Assembly (NCBI GenBank): GCA_046262015.1
Contig: JBHENN010000108.1
Span: forward strand, 1 to 19,940
Source of the DNA: JBHENN01 sp046262015
GTDB lineage: Bacteria; Actinomycetota; CADDZG01; WHSQ01
Length of the DNA: 19,940 nt
Direction: 5' to 3'
In this document: positions 1-7,627 of the stretch, in pieces
How the letters are laid out: each line of letters starts with the position of its first letter
Numbering within the stretch: the stretch's first letter is position 1
Notes under the pieces: generated by a model
What the model saw: the letters and a program-made list of their open reading frames with translations, nothing else
The model's database searches: none
Told to the model about the DNA's origin: nothing
Translations under genes and position numbers: made by a program

Positions 1-183
1 CTGAAGGATCGAGGATCTCTTGCCGCGAGAGCTGATGTTCCGGAGTTGGCGGAAACGGTGGTGGCGGCGATTCAGGGGGGCTATCTGCTCGCAACGACCA
101 AGAAAGACATCCGGCCGATGCGAAACGCCACGCGCGCGGCCTATTCGTATCTCCGCTCATTCCGTCCTTCCTCCGGGTCCTGA
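1..183 (+). CDS. TetR/AcrR-family transcriptional regulator, C-terminal fragment (5' end outside window)
   Basis: Frame 1 is open from the first base to a TGA at 181–183, giving the last 60 residues of a protein that begins upstream. The segment with DVPELAETVVAAIQGGYLLA, then KKDIRPMRNATRAAYSYL, resembles the final two helices of the TetR ligand-binding and dimerisation domain, where a QGGYLLA-type helix is followed by a short acidic/basic turn and a last amphipathic helix. The DNA-binding domain is not visible, so the family call rests on this C-terminal pattern only. It lies 92 bases upstream of the membrane-protein and oxidoreductase pair on the same strand, and a double dyad in that gap (208–234) is a likely binding site for it. 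Such regulators usually repress nearby detoxification or redox genes; that role is inferred. Confidence 0.72.
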   Translation: MKDRGSLAARADVPELAETVVAAIQGGYLLATTKKDIRPMRNATRAAYSYLRSFRPSSGS

Positions 184-207
184 GTTTCGTTCGCCGAAGC
201 GGTGGTA

Positions 208-234
208 TGTACTGTTCGGTACACATCCGTACCG
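208..234. promoter_or_regulatory. Two overlapping dyads, candidate TetR-family operator
   Basis: TGTAC (208–212) and GTACA (219–223) form one perfect dyad with a 6-base spacer. CGGTAC (217–222) and GTACCG (229–234) form a second, also with a 6-base spacer. The two centres are 10 bases apart, about one helical turn. The site lies between the end of the TetR-like gene and the start of the next gene at 276. Two offset dimer sites on one helical face are known for some TetR-family repressors (QacR type). The palindromes are seen directly; the regulator assignment is inference. I could not place a confident -35/-10 pair around it. Confidence 0.45.
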
Positions 235-275
235 CCGTTCATGTCCCCTTGAGGGACCTTTGGAGAGAGGGAAAC

Positions 276-728
276 ATGGCGGACATAGGGGTTTTGGAAG
301 CGCTGCTCAAGGGTCTGGCTGCCGGGGTGGTTGGCACCGCAGCAATGACCGTGAGCGAGAAGATCGAACAATCGCGCACCGGCCGGGAAGACAGCATGGT
401 CACCACCGAGGTCGGAGCCATTCTCACCAAACCGCCTCTCGAGACTGGGGCTCAAGCTGCCAAGTTGGGGAAGGTGGTCCACTGGACTCACGGCATCACC
501 TGGGGCGCCGTCAGGGGTCTCCTCGGTCTAACGCCGCTCAATGCCTTTGTTGCTTCGGCGCTGCACTACGCCAGCCTGTGGATGAGCGACGTGCTGTTGT
601 ATCGAACCCTCAAGATCCAGCCGCTTCCTCACAAGTGGGGAGCGAAGCCGCTGGTGACTGACCTGTTTCACAAGCTGGTGCTGTCTGCCGTGACCAGCAT
701 CGTCTTCCTGCTCTTGGTCGAGGCTTAG
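276..728 (+). CDS. Small conserved-type integral membrane protein, function unknown
   Basis: A 150-residue protein. I chose the ATG at 276 because GGAGAGAGGG precedes it at 262–271; the frame is open to an earlier start at 207, but that would place the candidate operator inside the coding region. Hydrophobic segments lie near residues 7–26 (with a GVVGTAAMT motif), 72–108 and 128–147, so three or four membrane helices are likely. A hydrophilic loop at about 28–65 and several histidines and tryptophans (HWTHGITWG, LHYASLW) sit beside the membrane segments. The layout recalls small YagU/DUF1440-like membrane proteins, but I do not recognise a family with confidence. The stop at 726–728 is two bases before the next ATG, so it is almost certainly co-transcribed with the oxidoreductase that follows. 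Confidence 0.75.
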   Translation: MADIGVLEALLKGLAAGVVGTAAMTVSEKIEQSRTGREDSMVTTEVGAILTKPPLETGAQAAKLGKVVHWTHGITWGAVRGLLGLTPLNAFVASALHYASLWMSDVLLYRTLKIQPLPHKWGAKPLVTDLFHKLVLSAVTSIVFLLLVEA

Positions 729-730
729 AC

Positions 731-1366
731 ATGGTGGCCCTTACCGCTTTCGCCCTCAACTGTTCCCTCAAACCTTCGCCTGCTCCGTCGAGCTCGGAGC
801 TGCTCCTGAAGCAGGTATTTGAGGAGCTCGCCAAACACGGCGTTACTGGGTCCATGGAGAGATTGGTGGATCACAACGTCAAGCCTGGGGTCACATCGGA
901 TGAAGGCGAGGGTGACGACTGGCCGGCCCTTAGATCGAAGGTCCTCGCCGCCGACATCTTCATCCTTGCCACCCCCATTTGGATCGGTCACCCATCGAGT
1001 CTTGCCCAGCGAGTGCTCGAACGGATGGACGCGTTCCTGAGTGAGACCGACGACAACGGCAGGATGGTGTCCTACGGAAGAGTGGCGGGCTTAGCAGTGG
1101 TGGGCAACGAGGATGGGGCCCATCACACCACAGCGCAGCTCTATCAGGGCTTGGCTGATGTTGGTTTCACCGTCCCCGCCAACGCAGTCACGTATTGGGT
1201 GGGTCAGGCGATGCAAAAGACCGATTACAACGACCTGGACGAGACCCCGAAAGAAACGGACCGAACCACCAAGATGATGGCGCGTAACGTCGTTCACGTC
1301 GCCCAGCTACTCAAACAGAACCCATACCCAGGGGACCCAGAGGCCGAGCACTCGAAAGACTCATAG
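731..1366 (+). CDS. Flavodoxin-fold NAD(P)H-dependent FMN oxidoreductase
   Basis: A 211-residue protein with the layout of the NADPH-dependent FMN reductase/flavodoxin-like family. An N-terminal beta strand leads into a phosphate-binding loop, LNCSLKPSPAPSSSE (about residues 9–23). A central strand follows with ATPIWIGHPSSLAQRVLERMD (80–100), which matches the usual TPIYxxxxSxxxKxxxDR flavin-contact region. A third flavin loop is VVGNEDGAHHTTAQL (123–137). The start at 731 has GAGG at 720–723 and lies two bases after the membrane gene. Proteins of this family bind FMN and transfer electrons from NAD(P)H to quinones, nitro or azo compounds, or metals; the substrate cannot be read here. Co-transcription with a membrane protein behind a TetR-type regulator suggests an inducible stress or detoxification unit. 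Confidence 0.85.
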   Translation: MVALTAFALNCSLKPSPAPSSSELLLKQVFEELAKHGVTGSMERLVDHNVKPGVTSDEGEGDDWPALRSKVLAADIFILATPIWIGHPSSLAQRVLERMDAFLSETDDNGRMVSYGRVAGLAVVGNEDGAHHTTAQLYQGLADVGFTVPANAVTYWVGQAMQKTDYNDLDETPKETDRTTKMMARNVVHVAQLLKQNPYPGDPEAEHSKDS

Positions 1367-1491
1367 CTGCGTTGAGACTCGGAACCCGGGAACGGGTGAC
1401 GGAAAAGCACGCCTCCCCTGACCCAGCGCGCCGATTCATTGCGCCTGGTCCAGTGACGGATTGAAGCCAGAGGACCATGCTACGCAGACGA

Positions 1492-1528
1492 GGCACGCCT
1501 GCCTGGTTAGTTAGTTCGAGGGCGTGCC
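1492..1528. terminator. 8-bp inverted repeat between converging genes, possible terminator
   Basis: GGCACGCC at 1492–1499 pairs perfectly with GGCGTGCC at 1521–1528 around a 21-base loop that contains the TAA stop (1507–1509) of the minus-strand membrane gene. It lies where the plus-strand oxidoreductase and the minus-strand gene converge, which suits a bidirectional stop. There is no T-tract on either side and the loop is long, so it may be weak or not a terminator. The rest of 1367–1506 holds only a small five-pair GNRA-loop hairpin at 1384–1397. Confidence 0.3.
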
Positions 1529-2010
1529 CTAAGTCCAGCGATGCCCAGCGCGGCCCCCGCCGTCATGAACGCGATCAAGCTCAGCCACGATAGTGCATCT
1601 ACATGCGCTGCCGGATAGGGGTCGCTGAACACGCTCCAGTGCGGCACCACATGAACCGCGATGAGCCCAGCGATGGTCCCGAAGCCGACCACTACCGCGA
1701 CGATCCATGCGCGCCGGTCGTGTCGCATCGCGAGCAGGATCGTGCCGATGGCAACGATGTAGCCGAGCACTCCTACGGCAACCACGGGTCCCGCCAAAGA
1801 GCGGCCCTGCCGCATGTGATCGAAGGTATGGATCACGGTGACCACCAGGAGGATGAGCGCGGCCCACAACACGATCTTGGTAGAGGTTCGGTTCTCCTGG
1901 GAGCTCATGCGTCCCGCCGGGTGCTCATACTTGACAGGATAGGGCGTGAGGTTCGGCCGGGTGGCCTGCATATGTTGCGTGTCCCCGCCTTCTCCGTCGA
2001 TGAAGCCCAT
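1507..2010 (-). CDS. Four-helix integral membrane protein, function unknown
   Basis: A 167-residue protein. ATG at 2010 was chosen because AGGAGGAGG (2024–2016) sits five bases upstream; a GTG at 2016 overlaps that ribosome-binding site and is unlikely. The first 45 residues are polar and probably cytoplasmic. Four hydrophobic segments follow at about 46–64, 72–93, 102–122 and 138–160, with HTFDHMRQG after the first helix and HVVPHW after the third. The histidine-rich loops could hint at metal or haem contact, but that is speculation. It follows the H+-pyrophosphatase on the same strand after 84 bases; a five-pair hairpin at 2042–2057 and the strong private ribosome-binding site make membership of that operon uncertain. 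No family was recognised. Confidence 0.72.
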   Translation of the reverse strand: MGFIDGEGGDTQHMQATRPNLTPYPVKYEHPAGRMSSQENRTSTKIVLWAALILLVVTVIHTFDHMRQGRSLAGPVVAVGVLGYIVAIGTILLAMRHDRRAWIVAVVVGFGTIAGLIAVHVVPHWSVFSDPYPAAHVDALSWLSLIAFMTAGAALGIAGLRARPRTN

Positions 2011-2094
2011 GACCACCTCCTCCTAGAAGGACGACCTTGGCCTCCGTTGTCGCGGAGCTCAGGGGCTCTTAGTGGTGGATATCCATGAGGTGTA

Positions 2095-4430
<2,336 letters not shown>

Positions 4431-4434
<4 letters not shown>

Positions 4435-5114
4435 GCAGACCGCTCCTTTCTCTCTTCTTTCTTGACGTAGATCTGGGTGGCGACCTTCTCTCCTAGGGTC
4501 CGGTCCTGGCCTTCGACGCGCACGACCACGGGGCCGTCGAAGGGGTGCTTCTCGCGGACCTCGACGCGCACTCCGGGGCGCAGGCCGAGCTCTTCCAGGA
4601 AGCTCACGACGTCGGCGTCGATCGAGCCGGGCACGGCCACGATCGCGGTATCCCCCGGCTCGAGGGCGTACAGCGGCGGCATCTCGGGGATATCCAGGAC
4701 GTCCGTCGCGGGGATCGGGAAGCCATGCGGACAGGTCGTAGGGCGGTCGAGCGCGACGTAGAGCCGCTCCTCGACCTCCTGGGGAAGGTCGTGCTCGAAC
4801 GAGCCCGCCAGGCGATCGGCCTCGTTCCACGCGTAGCCGAGCATGTCCGAGAGGAAGCGCTCGACGATGCGGTGGCGACGTATCGCGGCGACCGCGGCGC
4901 GCCGGCCGGCGGACGTGAGCACAACCCCGTGGTACGGCTTGTGATCAAGCAGCCCCCGCTCCGCCAGGCGCTTGACGCCGGCGGTGACGGTGCCCGGCGA
5001 CACGCCGAGCGCGTCGGCGATCCGGCCGGTGTGCGCCCCGGAATCCTCCTTGGCGGCGACGCGGTACACGGCCTTGAGCAGCTCGCGGTCGGACCGGGAC
5101 AGTTGCTCTGACAT
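4431..5114 (-). CDS. DtxR/MntR-family metal-dependent transcriptional repressor with C-terminal FeoA-like domain
   Basis: A 227-residue protein with the full three-part DtxR/IdeR layout: a winged helix at residues 5–70 (TGRIADALGVSPGTVTAGVKRL is the helix-turn-helix), a metal-binding dimerisation domain at about 72–138 ending in TTCPHGFPIP, and an SH3/FeoA-like domain at about 150–218. By eye His81 and Glu85 match DtxR His79/Glu83, and Glu107-His108 match Glu105-His106. The positions of DtxR His98 and Cys102 appear to be Asp100 and Gly104, so metal choice may differ. ATG at 5114 gives the typical family N-terminus; the longer frame up to 5444 is a shadow of the kinase gene. No clear ribosome-binding site is visible, so translation may be nearly leaderless. 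A long dyad covers the start. It is coupled to the H+-pyrophosphatase by an ATGA overlap. Confidence 0.92.
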
Positions 5115-5151
5115 TTTGGAGAGCGAGAAACTATCTTTCACGCTCCCAAAA
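5114..5151. promoter_or_regulatory. Long imperfect dyad over the start of the DtxR-type gene, candidate autoregulatory operator
   Basis: The plus-strand arms are TTTTGGAGAGCGAGAAA (5114–5130) and TTTCACGCTCCCAAAA (5136–5151), with CTATC between. The arms pair throughout except for one mismatch and one single-base insertion. The right edge is in the 65-base gap after the RsbW-like gene and the left edge includes one base of the ATG at 5114. Read on the minus strand, TTGCGT at about 5157–5152, 17 bases, then TAGTTT could be a -35/-10 pair, placing the promoter inside the dyad. It does not resemble the classic DtxR/IdeR or MntR boxes. Autoregulation by the adjacent DtxR-type protein is inference; an RNA hairpin is the alternative. 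Confidence 0.6.
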
Positions 5152-5179
5152 CGCAAGTTGAGCGGGCGTGAAGGGGCCT

Positions 5180-5578
5180 TCAGACCGTGACGGCCAGGCG
5201 GGTGAGCATGCCGCCGCCGGCGCGCGGCTCGAACACGCACTCGTCGACCAGGCTCTGGAGGAGGCCCAGCGACATCGTCAGGCGTGCCGAGAACCCCTGG
5301 CTGTCGAGGGCGTCCCCCGAGGACTCGTAGATCGTGCCGCGGTCGCCCACCTCGACGACCACCCGCCCGTGGTCGGCGACCCACGTGATCGTGACCGGCT
5401 CGGTCGAGCCGGCCTCCTCGTTCGACAGGACCGCGTTGGCGCAAGCCTCCGAGACCGCGATCCGGAGGTCGCCGAGCACCTCTTCGCCCACGCCCGCGGA
5501 GCGGGCCAGCGACCCGAGGGCAAGACGGACGACGGCGACGTAGGCCGACCGGGGAGGGATCTCGAGCCGGACCACCAC
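5180..5578 (-). CDS. RsbW-like anti-sigma factor / serine-protein kinase (GHKL ATPase fold)
   Basis: A 132-residue single-domain protein of the HATPase_c_2 type. The N-box reads EACANAV (residues 44–50, Glu44 and Asn48), the G1 box VGDRG (77–81) and a G2-like glycine segment lies at about 104–108 (LGLLQ). These are the ATP and Mg2+ contacts of RsbW/SpoIIAB-type kinases, which bind a sigma factor and phosphorylate a STAS-domain antagonist on serine. The start is GTG at 5578, four bases after the antagonist's stop, so the two are translated together and form a partner-switching pair. No sigma factor gene is in the window, so the target is unknown. A broader role, such as binding a PP2C phosphatase system, is possible. 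Confidence 0.88.
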   Translation of the reverse strand: MVVRLEIPPRSAYVAVVRLALGSLARSAGVGEEVLGDLRIAVSEACANAVLSNEEAGSTEPVTITWVADHGRVVVEVGDRGTIYESSGDALDSQGFSARLTMSLGLLQSLVDECVFEPRAGGGMLTRLAVTV

Positions 5579-5582
5579 GGCC

Positions 5583-5924
5583 TCAGGCGGCCCCGGCGGT
5601 CGCCTCGTCGACCGAGGCGTGGATCGGGAAGACCTTGGTCAGCCCGGTGATCTTGAAGATCTTTAGGATCTTGTCCTGGGTGCACACCAGGGCCAGGTCT
5701 CCTTCGTGGGCCTTAACCCGCTTGAGGGCCCCCACGAGCACGCCGAGGCCGGTCGAGTCGAGGAAGTCGACGCCCTCGAGGTTCACGACGACGTTGTAGG
5801 ACCCATCGGAGACAAGCTCGATCAGCTTCTCCCGCAGCTTCGGAGCGGTGTAGACGTCGATCTCGCCCTTGACGTCCACGACCGCGTGAGAGCCCACGTT
5901 CCGTACGTCCAAACCGAGCTCCAT
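5583..5924 (-). CDS. STAS-domain anti-sigma factor antagonist (RsbV/SpoIIAA-like)
   Basis: A 113-residue protein that is a complete STAS domain. The N-terminal strand VVDVKGEIDVYTAPKLREKL (15–34) and the conserved loop VDFLDSTGLGVLVGAL (52–67) are typical; Ser57 in DSTG is the residue that the partner kinase phosphorylates in this family. Unphosphorylated antagonist binds the kinase and frees the sigma factor. ATG at 5924 was chosen because AAGGAGGGG lies about five bases upstream (around 5930–5938) and because this gives the usual family length; the frame remains open up to 7019 only as a shadow of the plus-strand genes. It is first in a two-gene unit with the RsbW-like kinase and is divergent from the NTF2-like gene at 6096. 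The 171-base gap contains a GCACC-T-GGTGC dyad (5952–5962) and a 10-base direct repeat CCGGCCGGGC (5981 and 6004), of unknown role. Confidence 0.92.
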   Translation of the reverse strand: MELGLDVRNVGSHAVVDVKGEIDVYTAPKLREKLIELVSDGSYNVVVNLEGVDFLDSTGLGVLVGALKRVKAHEGDLALVCTQDKILKIFKITGLTKVFPIHASVDEATAGAA

Positions 5925-6095
5925 GCGACCCCTCCTTGGGTTCCGTGGCGAGCACCTGGTGCGGAAAGCGAGCCATCCTACCGGCCGGGCTCTCCCACCA
6001 TCCCCGGCCGGGCATACCATCCGCCGGTCCCGATATCCGTCTCCGCCGCGGGTCGGTTGGCTACCCTCGGACGGAGACGACCCGAGGAGAGCCCC

Positions 6096-6719
6096 ATGAG
6101 CACCGCGGCAGCCCCCGACAAGCGCTGGCCGACACCCATCGTCGCCGTCGTCGCGCTCGCCATGGCCGCGCTCGGAGTCCTGGGCTACGTCGGAGCGGGT
6201 TTCGTCGCCGAGCGGGTGCGCGTCGGCGAGCCGCCGACGGTGCGCGACGGACGCATGTTGCCCGGGCCCGCCGCCCAGGGGCTCGAGGCGCGCTGGAAGA
6301 TCGACTCGTATGCCGCCGGGGGCAAGGTGCCCCGGGCCGAGCGCGCCGCCTTCCGGGGGCATCGTGCCCGCCTCGCCGATGTGATCCGAGACGTCTACTC
6401 GACCTCGCTGGTGGGACCGCCCGAGCGCCTGCGGACGCTCGTCGCAGAACGGTTCTCGCCGCGCGCGCGCGCGGCGTTCGCCCGGGCGCGTCTCGGCATC
6501 CCCGCGGGCGTGGGGATCGAGAGGATCGCCGGGGCCGCGCGCATCGGCCTGGACGCGGCCGGCGCCCGGCGCGCCGCGGCCCTGGTCACGGTGACGGTCA
6601 GGGCGACCGGCGACGAGGCACCCTTCACCGTCAGGCAGCGGTCCACCCTGTGGCTCGAACGCGACCGGCACGGCTGGCGCGTGATGGCGTTCGACATCGA
6701 TCAGCGGCGCTCCCGGTGA
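6096..6719 (+). CDS. Membrane-anchored protein with probable NTF2-like C-terminal domain
   Basis: A 207-residue protein: one N-terminal membrane helix at about 13–37, then a basic, Ala/Arg-rich extracytoplasmic part. The end of the protein, with TVRQRSTLWLERDRHGWRVM followed by AFDIDQ, looks like the last strands of an NTF2-like (Mce-associated or SnoaL-like) domain, a fold often found in small single-helix actinobacterial membrane proteins. ATG at 6096 has GAGGAGA at 6084–6090. The gene is directly upstream of the LCP protein and its stop lies in the first copy of a 17-bp tandem repeat. A partner or accessory role to the LCP enzyme is inferred from this arrangement; the sequence shows no catalytic motif. 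Confidence 0.72.
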   Translation: MSTAAAPDKRWPTPIVAVVALAMAALGVLGYVGAGFVAERVRVGEPPTVRDGRMLPGPAAQGLEARWKIDSYAAGGKVPRAERAAFRGHRARLADVIRDVYSTSLVGPPERLRTLVAERFSPRARAAFARARLGIPAGVGIERIAGAARIGLDAAGARRAAALVTVTVRATGDEAPFTVRQRSTLWLERDRHGWRVMAFDIDQRRSR

Positions 6720-6738
6720 TACGGCGCTCCCGGTGATA
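6705..6738 (+). repeat. 17-bp perfect tandem duplication at the junction of two genes
   Basis: CGGCGCTCCCGGTGATA occurs at 6705–6721 and again at 6722–6738, followed by a partial third start, CGGCGC. The first copy holds the stop codon of the NTF2-like gene (TGA, 6717–6719). The second holds the GTG start of the LCP gene (6733). In each copy GTG and TGA overlap as GTGA, so before the duplication the two genes probably shared a 4-base overlap. Confidence 0.9.
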
Positions 6739-7617
6739 CGGCGCGCCGCGGCTCTAGCCGCGTTCGTGGGGATCGTCGCGGGTCTCGTCTCCACTGTCGG
6801 CACGAACGAGACCAGCCGCGCCGCGACGATCCTCGCCGGCCGGGTCCATGCCCGCTTCCAACCCACGACCGGGAAGGTCTTCGTCCTCGTGATGGGGAGC
6901 GACGCGCGCACCGGCAACCCCGACGGCGTGAACGTGGATGCGATCCACATCGTAGGTCTCAACACGGACACGATGAAGGGAGGCATCCTCAACTTCCCGC
7001 GCGACTCGTGGGTCGCCATGCCCGGCTACCGGACCGGCAAGATCAACGAGGCGCTCCACGCGGGTGGACCGCTGCTGGTGGCTAAGACCCTGGAGAAGCT
7101 CACCGGCATCCGGCTCGATTACTGGGTCCTGGTCGGATTCGAGGGTTTCCAGGGGATCCTCACCGAGCTCGGCAACGTGCGGATGCGCCTGCCGACCGAC
7201 GTGTACGACCAGGGCGGCTCGGGCGCGCGGCTCGAGGCCGGCACGCGCGAGCTCCGGCCGTGGGAGGCGCTCGCCTACGCGCGTACGAGGAAGGCCTTCG
7301 CCCACGGCGACATCGCCCGCACCACCAACCAAGGAAAGCTCCTGATCGCGCTACTCCGGAAGCTTCGCCGCGAGGTGGAGACGCATCCCGCGACGGTGAT
7401 CAAGTGGATGGCCGCGACGCGTCGGCATGCCCGGCTCGACATGGGCGCGGACGAGATGTTCCGCTTGGGCATCCTCGCTTCCCAGGTCGAGCCGAGCCGG
7501 GTCGGCAACGTCACGGTTCCCGCGTCGCTCGGGTTCGTCGGAGCCGCGAGCGTCGTCTTCATCGCCCCGGAGGCGCGCTCGATCTACGCCCGGTTCAAAC
7601 GGACAGGGAGCCTCTGA
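6733..7617 (+). CDS. LCP (LytR-CpsA-Psr) family cell-wall glycopolymer ligase
   Basis: A 294-residue protein with an N-terminal membrane anchor (about residues 5–24) and an extracytoplasmic LCP domain. The domain opens with VLVMGSDART, continues with VDAIHIVGLNTDTMKGGILN and FPRDSWVAMPG, then KINEALHAGG, and includes the conserved late motif YARTRKAFAHGDIARTTNQG. The Asp and Arg residues in these motifs are those that hold Mg2+ and the polyprenyl pyrophosphate in known LCP proteins, which transfer glycopolymers (teichoic acid-like or arabinogalactan) to peptidoglycan. The start is GTG at 6733; no ribosome-binding site precedes it, and translation probably continues from the upstream gene. It converges with the metallopeptidase gene, with only 10 bases between the stops. 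It lacks the C-terminal LytR_C domain of many paralogues. Confidence 0.93.
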   Translation: MIRRAAALAAFVGIVAGLVSTVGTNETSRAATILAGRVHARFQPTTGKVFVLVMGSDARTGNPDGVNVDAIHIVGLNTDTMKGGILNFPRDSWVAMPGYRTGKINEALHAGGPLLVAKTLEKLTGIRLDYWVLVGFEGFQGILTELGNVRMRLPTDVYDQGGSGARLEAGTRELRPWEALAYARTRKAFAHGDIARTTNQGKLLIALLRKLRREVETHPATVIKWMAATRRHARLDMGADEMFRLGILASQVEPSRVGNVTVPASLGFVGAASVVFIAPEARSIYARFKRTGSL

Positions 7618-7627
7618 CGACGCGCGG

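Noticed and set aside
1384..1397. ACCCG-GGAA-CGGGT hairpin after the oxidoreductase gene
   Set aside because: A five-pair stem with a GNRA loop is tidy, but it is short, lacks a T-tract and could be chance.
2042..2057. CTCCG…CGGAG hairpin after the pyrophosphatase gene as a terminator
   Set aside because: Only five pairs, no T-tract; too weak to call in GC-rich sequence.
5981..6013. 10-base repeat CCGGCCGGGC in the divergent STAS/NTF2 region
   Set aside because: The unit is nearly self-complementary and of simple GC composition; two copies 23 bases apart are not enough to call an operator.
5925..7019. Minus-strand frame extending the STAS gene upstream by over 360 codons
   Set aside because: It runs opposite the NTF2-like and LCP genes, has no domain pattern, and the STAS domain is complete from the ATG at 5924 with a strong ribosome-binding site.
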